Origin: Zoogloea sp. LCSB751
Lineage (GTDB): Bacteria > Pseudomonadota > Gammaproteobacteria > Burkholderiales > Rhodocyclaceae
Assembly: GCF_002028455.1 (NCBI RefSeq)
Contig: NZ_MWUM01000025.1
Span: forward strand, 1-64,000
Direction: 5' to 3'
DNA: 64,000 bases
Shown here: in pieces, positions 43,087-51,681 of the stretch
Layout: every line of letters begins with the position of its first letter
How positions within the stretch are numbered: position 1 is the first letter of the stretch
The notes under the pieces: model-generated
What the model was told of the DNA's origin: nothing
What the model saw: the letters and a program-made list of their open reading frames with translations, nothing else
Database searches by the model: none
Program-made: the position numbers and the translations under genes

Positions 43087-44808
43087 TCACTCGTTCGTGC
43101 AGGCAAGGACTTCGGTCAGGGAAGTGACCCCCTGCTTGACCTTCAGCAGGCCGGACTGGCGCAGATCCCGGACTCCTTCGATCTGGGCCTGGGCTGCGAT
43201 ATCCATCGAGTTGCCGTTTGTCATGATTATACGTGCGATCTCCTCGGAAATCGGCATCACCTGGTAAATACCAAGACGTCCCTTGTAGCCGCTGCCCTTG
43301 CAGCGCTCACACCCCTTGGGACCGTAGGGCTGCCAGCTGCCATCCAGTTCGGCCTCGTCGAAGCCGGCCGAAATGAGGGCCTCGATCGGGATATCCACCG
43401 GCTGCTTGCATGTGCACAGGCGCCGGGCCAGACGCTGGGCGGTGATCATGATGACCGAGGAGGCGATGTTGAACGGTGCCACGCCCATGTTCTTCAGGCG
43501 CTCCAGCGTCGAGGGAGCGTCGTTGGTGTGCAGTGTGGACAGCACCAGGTGGCCGGTCTGGGCCGCCTTGACCGAGATCTCGGCGGTTTCGAGGTCGCGG
43601 ATTTCGCCCACCATGATCACGTCCGGATCCTGGCGCAGGAAGGCGCGCAGGGCAAAGGCGAAGGTGAGGCCGGCCTTTTCGTTGACATTGACCTGGTTGA
43701 CCCCCGGGAGGTTGATTTCCGCCGGATCCTCGGCGGTGCTGATGTTCACGCCGGGCTTGTTGAGGATATTCAGGCAGGTATAGAGCGAAACCGTCTTGCC
43801 GCTGCCGGTCGGGCCGGTGACCAGGATCATGCCGTAGGGGCGCTCGATCGCGGCCATCAGGGCATCCCGTTGCTCCGGCTCGTAGCCGAGGGCCTCGATA
43901 CCCAGCATGGCCGAGGTCGGATCGAGGATCCGCATCACGATCTTCTCGCCGTACAGCGTCGGGAGCGTCGAAACCCGGAAATCGATGGCCTTGTTCTTGG
44001 ACAGCACCAGCTTCATCCGGCCATCCTGCGGGATGCGCTTCTCCGAGATGTCGAGGCGGGAGATGACCTTGATGCGGGCGGCGATCTTTTCCTTGAGCAC
44101 CAGCGGCGGCTGGGCGATCTCGCGGAGGACGCCGTCGGTGCGGAAACGGATCCGGTAATACTTTTCGTAGGGCTCGAAGTGGATGTCCGAGGCCCCTTCG
44201 TTGATGGCGTCGATCAACAGCTTCTGGATGAAGCGCACGACCGGTGCGTCGTCCACCTCCGACGGGTTGTCGTCCTGTTGCTGCAGTTGAGTTTCGGCGG
44301 CCCCCTCCTGGCCGAGGAGCTCCATGTCGAAGTCTTCGCCGGTGAGCTCCTTGATCGTGTCGGCCGCCGATTCCGACAGCTTCTCCACCAGCGCTACGAG
44401 CTTTGGAGCTTCGACCACCACCGGGTCCACCGCCAGCCCGGTCTGGAAACGGATCTCGTCGAGGATGCGCAGGTTGGACGGGTCGGACAGCGCGAGGGCA
44501 AGCCGGTTGCCGCGCCTCCCGAGGGCCACGACCTGGTGCTTGTTCATCAGCTTGCGGTCGATGGCATCCGCTGCAATGAAGGATTCGTCGAACGCGGCGA
44601 GATCAAGGACCGGCGAGCCGAAGGTCTCGGCAGCAAAGCGGGCGATGTCCAGCGCGCTCATCAGCCCGCGCTGGATGACTGCGATGATGAAGTCGTTGGG
44701 GTTGCCCGACGGCGACGAACAGGCGACCGCCTCTGCTTCGAGCAGGCGACCATGCTGGATGAGGGCGCGGGCGAGGCCGCTCAGCGCGACCTGGGGGTTA
44801 GCAGACAT
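43087..44808 (-). CDS. pilB: Type IV pilus assembly ATPase PilB
   Basis: A 573-residue secretion ATPase. The N-terminal GspE-N domain is followed by a RecA-like domain with Walker A GPTGSGKTVSLY, Asp box DPAEINLPGVNQV, Walker B PDVIMVGEIRDLETAE and His box LSTLHTNDAPS. A tetracysteine zinc site (RLCTC...CERC) lies near residues 455-500. It powers pilus extension. First gene of pilBCD. Confidence 0.97.
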   Translation of the reverse strand: MSANPQVALSGLARALIQHGRLLEAEAVACSSPSGNPNDFIIAVIQRGLMSALDIARFAAETFGSPVLDLAAFDESFIAADAIDRKLMNKHQVVALGRRGNRLALALSDPSNLRILDEIRFQTGLAVDPVVVEAPKLVALVEKLSESAADTIKELTGEDFDMELLGQEGAAETQLQQQDDNPSEVDDAPVVRFIQKLLIDAINEGASDIHFEPYEKYYRIRFRTDGVLREIAQPPLVLKEKIAARIKVISRLDISEKRIPQDGRMKLVLSKNKAIDFRVSTLPTLYGEKIVMRILDPTSAMLGIEALGYEPEQRDALMAAIERPYGMILVTGPTGSGKTVSLYTCLNILNKPGVNISTAEDPAEINLPGVNQVNVNEKAGLTFAFALRAFLRQDPDVIMVGEIRDLETAEISVKAAQTGHLVLSTLHTNDAPSTLERLKNMGVAPFNIASSVIMITAQRLARRLCTCKQPVDIPIEALISAGFDEAELDGSWQPYGPKGCERCKGSGYKGRLGIYQVMPISEEIARIIMTNGNSMDIAAQAQIEGVRDLRQSGLLKVKQGVTSLTEVLACTNE

Positions 44809-44839
44809 GCCGAAGCGTCGATAAGGTTGAGCGGCCGGA

Positions 44840-44890
44840 GGCGTGCGGCGATCATGCCGCCGCGGGCAAGGCTTGTAAAGCCTGCACGCC
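44840..44890 (-). repeat. Structured spacer, possible three-way RNA junction
   Basis: GGCGTGC (44840-44846) is inverted at 44884-44890. Within it lie a short GGCG/CGCC hairpin (44847-44861) and an AGGCTT/AAGCCT hairpin (44869-44883). It lies between the CorC-like gene stop and pilB. No T run follows on the minus strand. Confidence 0.45.
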
Positions 44891-44898
44891 GGGAGTGG

Positions 44899-46173
44899 CT
44901 ATTTGCGTTTGTGTGGACGGAATATACGGGCGGTTTTGATGCGACGGTCTTCGGCCTGCACCACTTCGATCGGAACGTTGGCGATCTTCACCGAGACACC
45001 GGATTCGGGAATGTCCTGCAGGCACTCGAGGATCAGCCCGTTGAGGGTCTTGGGGCCGTCCAGGGGCAGGGACAGGCCGAGCTTGCGGTTCAGATCGCGC
45101 AGGTGCTGGCTGCCATCTGTCAGTACGCTGCCATCGGCACCCCAGCTCAGTTTCTCGGCTGCATCCGGGGCGGTGGTCGTGAACTTGCCGATCAGCTCTT
45201 CAATGATGTCCTCGAGGGTCACGAGGCCCAGCAGTTCGCCGTATTCGTCCACCACGAGGCCGAGGCGCTCCCGATTTTCCTGGAAGAACTGAAGCTGTGA
45301 GTAGATCGCGGTGCTGGCGGGAATGAAGTAGGGTCTGGCCAGCATCTGGCGGATGTCGGCGACCTCCAGATGGTGGTCCAGCGTCTGGCCCAGCACCCGG
45401 CGCACATGCAGCACGCCGATGACGGCGTTCATTTCCCCGTCGAACACCGGCAGGCGGGTGTGGTAGCAGGTGGCCAGATGGCGCTGGATGACGTCGAGTG
45501 GTTCGGCGATGTTGACCGCTTCGATCTGGTTGCGTGGGGTCATCACGTCCTCGACGGTGATGTCCTCCAGCTCGAACAGGTTGAGGAGGATGCTGCGGTG
45601 CTTGGGGGGAATGAAGGCGCCGGATTCGAGGACGAGGGTTCGCAGTTCTTCGGTGGACAAGGCGTGGGCGTCGTTGTTGTCGTGTTTCGCCAGCCGCAGC
45701 AGGCGCAGCAGCCCGGTGACGAAAAGATTGATGAACCAGACGATGAAATACAGCCCCTTCAGCAGGGCCGAGAGGGGGTAGCTGACGATACAGGCGAGTC
45801 GGTTGGCATGGTTGGCGCCGATCACCTTGGGGGTGATCTCGGAAAACACCAGGATCAGGAAGGTCACCAGCAGGGTGCTGACGCCGAGCACCCATTCCTC
45901 GCTGCCGAACAGCTGAATGGTGATGACGCTGACCAGCGTGGCCGCGGCCGCGTTCACTAGGTTGTTGAAGAGCAGGATGATGCCGAGCAGCTTGTCGGTC
46001 TGATCGAGCAGGTCGAGCGCCAGCCGGGCGCCGCGGGAGCCGAGCTGGGCAGCTGAGCGCAGGCGGTAGCGGTTGGCGGCCATCATGGCCGTTTCGGCCA
46101 TCGAGAAAAAGCCGGACAGGGCCAGCAGAGCGGCCAGGATGGCGGACTGGGCGGAAAGGGGGATGCTGTCCAC
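44899..46173 (-). CDS. CNNM/CorC-HlyC family membrane protein
   Basis: A 424-residue protein with a DUF21 (CNNM) membrane domain of about four segments (residues 1-190), two CBS domains (about 205-330; MTPRNQIEAVNI opens the first) and a C-terminal CorC_HlyC domain. The family includes magnesium/cobalt efflux and Na-Mg exchange proteins, though often named hemolysin by tradition. It lies between ypjD and pilB on the minus strand. Confidence 0.92.
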   Translation of the reverse strand: MDSIPLSAQSAILAALLALSGFFSMAETAMMAANRYRLRSAAQLGSRGARLALDLLDQTDKLLGIILLFNNLVNAAAATLVSVITIQLFGSEEWVLGVSTLLVTFLILVFSEITPKVIGANHANRLACIVSYPLSALLKGLYFIVWFINLFVTGLLRLLRLAKHDNNDAHALSTEELRTLVLESGAFIPPKHRSILLNLFELEDITVEDVMTPRNQIEAVNIAEPLDVIQRHLATCYHTRLPVFDGEMNAVIGVLHVRRVLGQTLDHHLEVADIRQMLARPYFIPASTAIYSQLQFFQENRERLGLVVDEYGELLGLVTLEDIIEELIGKFTTTAPDAAEKLSWGADGSVLTDGSQHLRDLNRKLGLSLPLDGPKTLNGLILECLQDIPESGVSVKIANVPIEVVQAEDRRIKTARIFRPHKRK

Positions 46174-46226
46174 GAGGCGTGGGAAAAATGACGTTCGGGA
46201 GAGTATTCAGTCCGGGTGCCGGCTTG

Positions 46227-47054
46227 TCAAGCCGGCCGGCCGAGCAGCACGTCGGCGACGAAGCGGCTGCCCACATAGGCCAGCATCAGCGCCACGAAGC
46301 CGGCGAGAGTCCAGTGCAGGGCCTTCTTGCCGCGCCAGCCCCAGGCCTGCCGGCCGACCAGCAGGCTACCGAAAATGCCCCACGATACGATGGCGAAGAC
46401 GGTCTTGTGATCGAAGCGGAAAGCCTTGCCGAACAGGGCCTCGGAGAACAGGATGCCGGAGCCCAGGGTCAGGGTCAGCAGCACGAAGGCAATGCTGATC
46501 AGCCGGAATAGCAGGGTTTCCATCGTCAACAGCGGCGGCAGGGATGCGAAGGCACGGCTCAGGCGGGCACCATGCAGGCGGCGTTCCGCTACCGCCATCA
46601 GCATGGCGTGGAGGGCAGCCAGCGTGAACAGGCTGTAGGCCAGCATGGCGACCACGAAATGGGCACGGAACAGCGGCGATCCTGTGTTCTCCAGCAGATG
46701 AGGTGCCGGCAGGATGGCCGGCAAGGCTGCGCATATCGCGGCAACCGGCATGCCCAGGGTCTGCAGGCCCTCGAGGCGGGCATAGAGACTTTCGATCCAG
46801 TAGAACAGCATGGCCAGCCACAGCATCAGCGACAGCGCCAGGCTGAAGCCGAAATGCAGGCCTTCCGGCGAGAAGAAGGCGCGGTGCAGGGAAATGCCGT
46901 GAGCCAGCAGGGCGGCCAGCAAGGATATCCGCTCCCACAGGCTCAGGCCATGATGGGGCGTCTGTGCGGGCGCATGCCAACGGCTATGCCAGAAGTGCAG
47001 GCCGAGCAGCGCATACAGAGAGGCGGGGAGCAGATGAAGTAGAATCGAGGGCAT
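46227..47054 (-). CDS. ypjD: CcsA-like inner-membrane protein, YpjD type
   Basis: A 275-residue protein with about eight membrane segments and a cytochrome c assembly (CcmC/CcsA) domain. It lacks the full tryptophan-rich heme loop of true CcsA. YpjD is linked with magnesium/cobalt efflux function in E. coli (CorE), which agrees with its CorC-like neighbour. It is divergent from ffh with 38 bases between the starts. Its stop is inside the perfect inverted repeat 46218-46236. Confidence 0.85.
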   Translation of the reverse strand: MPSILLHLLPASLYALLGLHFWHSRWHAPAQTPHHGLSLWERISLLAALLAHGISLHRAFFSPEGLHFGFSLALSLMLWLAMLFYWIESLYARLEGLQTLGMPVAAICAALPAILPAPHLLENTGSPLFRAHFVVAMLAYSLFTLAALHAMLMAVAERRLHGARLSRAFASLPPLLTMETLLFRLISIAFVLLTLTLGSGILFSEALFGKAFRFDHKTVFAIVSWGIFGSLLVGRQAWGWRGKKALHWTLAGFVALMLAYVGSRFVADVLLGRPA

Positions 47055-47092
47055 TCTTCAAGTTTACTCCAAGGCCTCGGTTCCAAACCATC

Positions 47093-48454
47093 ATGCTGGA
47101 CAACCTCACAACGCGACTCGCCAAAGTCGTCAAGACCCTGCGCGGTCAGGCTCGCCTTACCGAAGACAACATCCAGGACGCCCTGCGCGAAGTGCGCATG
47201 GCCCTGCTCGAAGCCGACGTGGCGCTGCCGGTGGTCAAGGACTTCATCGCCCGGGTCAAGGAAAAGGCCGTCGGTACCGAAGTCCTCAGCTCCCTGACGC
47301 CGGGCCAGGCCCTGGTCGGGGTCGTGCACCGGGAGCTCACCGAGCTGATGGGCGGCGCCCATGCTGGCCTCAATCTCGCCACCCAGCCTCCGGCGATCAT
47401 TCTGATGGCCGGTCTGCAGGGCGCCGGTAAGACCACCACCACCGGCAAGCTCGGCAAGCTGCTTACCGAGCGGATGAAGAAAAAGGTGCTGGCGGTGTCC
47501 ACCGACGTCTATCGTCCGGCCGCCATCGCCCAGCTGGAAACCGTGTCGCAACAGGCCGGTATCGAGTTCTTCCCGTCCACTGCGGACCAGAAGCCGGTGG
47601 ACATCGCGCTGGCGGCGGTGGATTACGCGCGCCGCCACTACATCGACGTGCTGCTGGTGGATACCGCCGGCCGGCTCGCCATCGACCAGGCGATGATGGA
47701 GGAGATCCAGGCCCTGCACGCCGCAGTCAAGCCGATCGAAACCCTGTTCGTCGTCGATGCGATGCTCGGCCAGGATGCGGTCAACACCGCCCGCGCCTTC
47801 AACGACGCGCTGCCGCTGACCGGCGTCGTGCTCACCAAGCTCGATGGCGATGCCCGCGGCGGTGCGGCCCTGTCGGTGCGCCATGTCACCGGCAAGCCTC
47901 TCAAGTTCGCCGGTGTCGGCGAGAAGCTGGCTGGCCTGGAAGAGTTTCACCCCGAGCGGATGGCCAGCCGGATCCTCGGCATGGGCGACATCCTGTCTTT
48001 GGTCGAGGATGCGCGGCGAGGCGTCGACGAGGAAAAGGCCAAGGCCTTCGCCCAGAAGCTGAAGAGCGGCAAGGGCTTCGACCTCAACGACTTCAAGGAG
48101 CAGCTCGGGCAGATGAAGAATATGGGTGGCCTGTCGAGCCTGATGGACAAGCTGCCGGCCCAGTTCGCCCAGGCTGCCGGCCAGCTGCAGGGCGGTGTCG
48201 AGGAAAAGGCCATCAAACGCATCGAGGGCATCATCAACTCGATGACGCCGATCGAGCGTACCAAGCCGGAGCTCCTCAAGGCCTCTCGCAAACGCCGCAT
48301 CGCGGCGGGGGCCGGCGTGACGGTGCAGGAGGTGAATCGCCTCCTCAGCCAGTTCGAGCAGACCCAGAAGATGATGAAGCAATTCTCCAAGGGCGGCATG
48401 CAGAAGATGATGCGCGCCATGAAGGGGCTGATGCCTGGCGGTGGCTTGCGCTGA
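47093..48454 (+). CDS. ffh: Signal recognition particle protein Ffh
   Basis: A 453-residue SRP GTPase from ATG 47093; a frame extending into ypjD is shadow. N domain (1-90), G domain with GLQGAGKTTTTGKLG, DVYRPAAIAQL, DTAGRLAID and TKLDGDARGG, then the Met-rich M domain (about 300-453) that binds 4.5S RNA and signal peptides. It directs inner-membrane proteins to FtsY and SecYEG. Confidence 0.98.
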   Translation: MLDNLTTRLAKVVKTLRGQARLTEDNIQDALREVRMALLEADVALPVVKDFIARVKEKAVGTEVLSSLTPGQALVGVVHRELTELMGGAHAGLNLATQPPAIILMAGLQGAGKTTTTGKLGKLLTERMKKKVLAVSTDVYRPAAIAQLETVSQQAGIEFFPSTADQKPVDIALAAVDYARRHYIDVLLVDTAGRLAIDQAMMEEIQALHAAVKPIETLFVVDAMLGQDAVNTARAFNDALPLTGVVLTKLDGDARGGAALSVRHVTGKPLKFAGVGEKLAGLEEFHPERMASRILGMGDILSLVEDARRGVDEEKAKAFAQKLKSGKGFDLNDFKEQLGQMKNMGGLSSLMDKLPAQFAQAAGQLQGGVEEKAIKRIEGIINSMTPIERTKPELLKASRKRRIAAGAGVTVQEVNRLLSQFEQTQKMMKQFSKGGMQKMMRAMKGLMPGGGLR

Positions 48455-48616
48455 GGGTGGCGTGGCGTGTGGGGGCGAATTCATTCGCCCGCAAACGTGT
48501 AGTGGTTCCGCTGCCGGCGTCGAAGGTGCCCGCAGGGCTTGCCTTCCGACGCATGTCCGTCTTTATTCGGACAGAGTGCGCCCCATTCGGAGGGTGACGC
48601 AGGCAAGGGGCTGGGA
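48455..48616 (+). other. Hairpin-rich spacer between ffh and the PAS kinase
   Basis: A palindrome GGGCGAAT-TC-ATTCGCCC (48473-48490) follows the ffh stop, a longer imperfect stem pairs GCGTCGAAGG with CCTTCCGACGC (48518-48553), and TGTCCG/CGGACA (48554-48574) forms a third hairpin. The first is a plausible ffh terminator without T run. The others may belong to the kinase leader. Confidence 0.4.
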
Positions 48617-50149
48617 GTGAAGCGCGAGAGCGGAATGAGCGCCGTATCGGCGGACCTGGCCGAAGATGAGGAGCGCTGGCGTCTGGCCCTCGAGGTGGCC
48701 GGCGAGGGCGTCTGGGATTGGAACCTCCACAGCGGACAGATATACCGCAGCCCGTTGTGGGGGGAAATGCTGGGCTACTCGAGCGAGGATTCAACTGGCC
48801 TGAAATGGGGGGAGTTGCTGCACCCCGACGACCGGGAGGAGGCTCACCACAGACTCTCGGCTTGCCTGTCGGGCGCATCCCCGGATTTCGCTGCCGAGTT
48901 TCGTCTGCTCTGCAAGAACGGCGAGTATCGCTGGGTGGCATCGCGGGGGCGGGTCGTCGCCCGCGATGCATCGGGCCGGCCGGGCCGCATGGTTGGCGTC
49001 TATCGGGACATTCATGAGGCACACAGCCTGATGGATGCCCTGCAGGCCTCCGAGAGGCTGTGGCAGTTTGCCCTTGAGGGCCACGGCGATGCGCTGTGGG
49101 ACTGGACCCTGGAAAGCGGCGTGATCAATGTCAGCCAGACCTTCCGGGCGATCATCGGCCTGCCTGCCGACCGCCCCCTGCGCGGTAATGACATCTGGCC
49201 GGCACGCCTGCATCCGGACGACGTGCGCGGTGCGGTGGCTGCTTTTTCGGCACATCTGGTGGGTGTGCGCTCAATTACCGAGGTGGAGTTCCGGCTGCGC
49301 ACCGAAGAGGGGGCGTATCGCTGGGTTGCCCTGCGCGGCAAGATCATGGAGCGGGACCGCAATAGCAAGCCTTTGCGCATGATCGGCACCGTCCGTGACG
49401 TGCATGACCACTATCTCAGCGTGGAGCGCGAGATGCGCCAGCAACAGGAACTGGCCCGGGCGGCCCGCCTGATCCACGTGGGGGAAATGGCTTCGGCGCT
49501 GGCCCACGAGCTCAACCAGCCACTCACCGCATTACGCAATTTCAGCGCCGTGGCCTTGCGGCGTCTGGATGAGCTGGGAGCCTCGGGCGACGGCATCCGG
49601 GAGCCCCTGCAACTGATTGCCGAACAGGCTTTGCGGGCCGGGGAGATCGTGCACCGGGTGCGCGGTTTTGTCCGCCGGGACAGCCTGCTGACGGCGCCCA
49701 TCACCATCAACGACGTGATCAATGACGTGGTCCGTTTCATGGAGTTCGAGGCGCGGGCCCACGCGGTGCAGTGGCAGCTGGCGCTGGCCGAGCCTTCCCT
49801 CCAGGTCCAGGGAGACCAGCTGCAGCTGGAGCAGGTGCTCAGCAATCTGGCAAAGAACGCCATCGACGCGATGAGTGAGATCGAGGGTGAGCGGCTATTG
49901 CAGGTCGCGACCCGCCTGGGGCCCGACGGCATGGTCGAAATGGCGGTCAGCGACAGTGGAGGCGGCCTCGCCGATACCGTGCGTGACGATCCCTTTGCGC
50001 CCTTTGTCACCACCAAGCCTGACGGTGTCGGGCTCGGGCTGGCGATTTGCCGCACCATCATCGAGAACCATGGTGGCCGGATGTGGGTCGAAAAGAGTAC
50101 GCGGCGGGGCACTACGTTCTGCCTGTCCCTGCCGCAGCCAGCTGGGTAG
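48617..50149 (+). CDS. PAS-PAS sensor histidine kinase, FixL-like
   Basis: About 510 residues from GTG 48617 (AAGGGG six bases ahead); ATG 48635 is an alternative. Two PAS folds with PAC motifs (FRLLCKNGEYRWVASRGRVV and FRLRTEEGAYRWVALRGKIM) are followed by a HisKA helix with the phosphorylated His in ALAHELNQPL and a HATPase domain (LSNLAKNAIDAM, DSGGGL, GVGLGLAICRTIIENHGG). No membrane segment is seen, so it senses a cytoplasmic signal; no heme-binding His is certain. It pairs with the regulator 78 bases downstream. Confidence 0.94.
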   Translation: MKRESGMSAVSADLAEDEERWRLALEVAGEGVWDWNLHSGQIYRSPLWGEMLGYSSEDSTGLKWGELLHPDDREEAHHRLSACLSGASPDFAAEFRLLCKNGEYRWVASRGRVVARDASGRPGRMVGVYRDIHEAHSLMDALQASERLWQFALEGHGDALWDWTLESGVINVSQTFRAIIGLPADRPLRGNDIWPARLHPDDVRGAVAAFSAHLVGVRSITEVEFRLRTEEGAYRWVALRGKIMERDRNSKPLRMIGTVRDVHDHYLSVEREMRQQQELARAARLIHVGEMASALAHELNQPLTALRNFSAVALRRLDELGASGDGIREPLQLIAEQALRAGEIVHRVRGFVRRDSLLTAPITINDVINDVVRFMEFEARAHAVQWQLALAEPSLQVQGDQLQLEQVLSNLAKNAIDAMSEIEGERLLQVATRLGPDGMVEMAVSDSGGGLADTVRDDPFAPFVTTKPDGVGLGLAICRTIIENHGGRMWVEKSTRRGTTFCLSLPQPAG

Positions 50150-50199
50150 CGGTGTGCACGCAAGAAGAGGGCGTTACCCTGTTGGGACAACGACAAGAA

Positions 50200-50212
50200 G
50201 GTAGTCACTACC
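50200..50212 (+). repeat. Perfect palindrome before the FixJ-like gene
   Basis: GGTAGTCACTACC lies 15 bases before the regulator ATG, overlapping its ribosome-binding region. It may be an autoregulatory site or a small hairpin that affects translation. Only the sequence symmetry supports this. Confidence 0.35.
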
Positions 50213-50227
50213 GACCGGGAGAATCAT

Positions 50228-50845
50228 ATGAATAGGCCACTTGTCTGTGTGGTCGATGACGACGACGCCGTTCGTCTGTCGATTGGCCTGCTGGTCGAAA
50301 CCCTCGGTTTTCCGGTGCGTTGCTATCGCGGGGCAGTGGACTTCCTGAATGATGGCGAAGCGTTGGAGCGTGCCCACTGCCTGGTGCTCGATGTGCGCAT
50401 GCCGGGCTTGAGCGGCGTTGGCCTGCAGGACCGCCTCGGACGCATCGGCCAGCGTTTGCCGATCATTTTCGTGTCGGCCCATGGCGATGTGCCGATGGTC
50501 GCCCGGGTCATGCGCGAAGGCGCCTTTGACTTCCTGCAGAAGCCCTTCAACGAGCAGGTTCTGCTCGACCGGATCAATGAGGCGGTGCAGGTGGCCGCCC
50601 AGCGACGCCAGGAAGGGGCCCGGTGGACCGAGATTCAGGGCCGCCTGGATGGGCTGACGGCCCGCGAGCGGGACGTCATGGATGGCATGGTGGCCGGCCG
50701 GCTCAACAAGCAGATCGCCGAGGGCCTCGGCATCAGCATCAAGACGGTCGAGCAGCACCGGGCGCGGGTCATGGAAAAGCTGCAGGTCGAGTCCCTGGCC
50801 GAACTGGTCCGCTTGGTGATCGAAGCCCGCTACCATGCCGACTGA
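50228..50845 (+). CDS. FixJ/NarL-type response regulator
   Basis: A 205-residue two-domain regulator. The receiver has the acidic pocket VVDDDD, phosphoacceptor Asp55 (LVLDVRMPG), and LQKPF. A LuxR/FixJ helix-turn-helix follows (LTARERDVMDGMVAGRLNKQ, then KTVEQHRARVMEKL). It is the expected partner of the PAS kinase just upstream. Target genes are not visible; the next gene is a phasin. Confidence 0.95.
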   Translation: MNRPLVCVVDDDDAVRLSIGLLVETLGFPVRCYRGAVDFLNDGEALERAHCLVLDVRMPGLSGVGLQDRLGRIGQRLPIIFVSAHGDVPMVARVMREGAFDFLQKPFNEQVLLDRINEAVQVAAQRRQEGARWTEIQGRLDGLTARERDVMDGMVAGRLNKQIAEGLGISIKTVEQHRARVMEKLQVESLAELVRLVIEARYHAD

Positions 50846-50859
50846 ATCCCGTCTCAGGG

Positions 50860-50885
50860 TTTTCCCGGTATTGACGCGGGGAAAA
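50860..50885 (+). terminator. Weak stem-loop after the regulator
   Basis: TTTTCCC (50860-50866) pairs with GGGAAAA (50879-50885), 15 bases after the stop. No T run follows. The remainder of 50886-51043 contains a CTGCAC/GTGCAG hairpin and the phasin ribosome-binding site, but no gene. Confidence 0.3.
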
Positions 50886-51043
50886 TGCCGTCTTCATGAA
50901 AGCGGCCGCCGATGACATACTCCATCCAACTTCTTGCTGCACCTGGATGTGCAGCCCGTCCGGCGCCGTGTTGTGCCCGGTGCAGGATCGAGAAGGATGG
51001 GGGAGACACCCATGGCAAGAGGTCAACTCGATAGGAGATTTGA

Positions 51044-51589
51044 ATGACCGTGGTCAGCATTGCACGTTTCGCGCCGTTGCAGGGCGCCGAGCTCGACCAG
51101 TTCATCGAACTGGCCCAGGGGCTGGCAGATCAGGCCGAGAAGCTTGTGCGTCTGCAACTTGAAAACAACCTGGAGCTGGCCCGCGAGGCCCTGGCCGGTT
51201 CCGCCGGCTTCTTCGGGATTCGCGATGTGGCTGGTCTTGCCGACTGGCAGGCCCGCTTCTTCCAGCCGCAACTGCAGCGTTCGACCGACAGTGCCCGTCA
51301 GCAGTACGAAGTGCTGCTGGAGGCTGGCCAGCTTTTCGCCGAGGCTTTCCGGAACACGGCTGCTACGGCAACCGGTCAGGTCCGGCACAACATCGACCGC
51401 GTGGCGGAAGGTGCGCCGGCTGGCTTCGATGCATGGTTTGATGTCCTGCGCAGTGGTTTCGAGGCCCAGGTGGCGGCCTTCGAGAACTTCGGCAAGCTCG
51501 GTGAGCAGATCCAGGACGTGGCGCTTGCCGTTCAGGCCGCCAAGCCGGCTGCCAGTCCTCGCCGGGAGGCTGCCCGCAAGACCGCTTGA
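51044..51589 (+). CDS. phaP: Phasin family protein
   Basis: A 181-residue helical protein (Phasin_2 type). Amphipathic helices run through most of its length (ELDQFIELAQGLADQAEKLV, NNLELAREALAG, AFENFGKLGEQIQD) and the Lys/Arg/Ala-rich tail is typical. It coats polyhydroxyalkanoate granules. GGAG lies six bases ahead of ATG 51044. It has its own terminator. PhaC at the right edge of the window makes PHA storage likely. Confidence 0.9.
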   Translation: MTVVSIARFAPLQGAELDQFIELAQGLADQAEKLVRLQLENNLELAREALAGSAGFFGIRDVAGLADWQARFFQPQLQRSTDSARQQYEVLLEAGQLFAEAFRNTAATATGQVRHNIDRVAEGAPAGFDAWFDVLRSGFEAQVAAFENFGKLGEQIQDVALAVQAAKPAASPRREAARKTA

Positions 51590-51626
51590 TTGAGGGGGGA
51601 GAGAAAGAGGCGCGCAATCGCGCCCG

Positions 51627-51662
51627 CGAAAGGCCGTCCATGCAGACGGCCTTTCGTTTTTT
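51627..51662 (+). terminator. Rho-independent terminator of the phasin gene
   Basis: CGAAAGGCCGTC (51627-51638) and its inverse (51645-51656) form a 12-bp stem with a six-base loop, followed by TTTTTT. Confidence 0.95.
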
Positions 51663-51681
51663 CCTGGTGTACCATCGCGCC

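Noticed and set aside
43024..45300. Plus-strand frame of 758 codons opposite pilB
   Set aside because: Shadow of pilB and its neighbour; no family features.
46218..46236. Perfect inverted repeat GCCGGCTTG/CAAGCCGGC as a ypjD terminator
   Set aside because: It spans the stop codon and no T run follows in either direction; it may be chance in GC-rich DNA.
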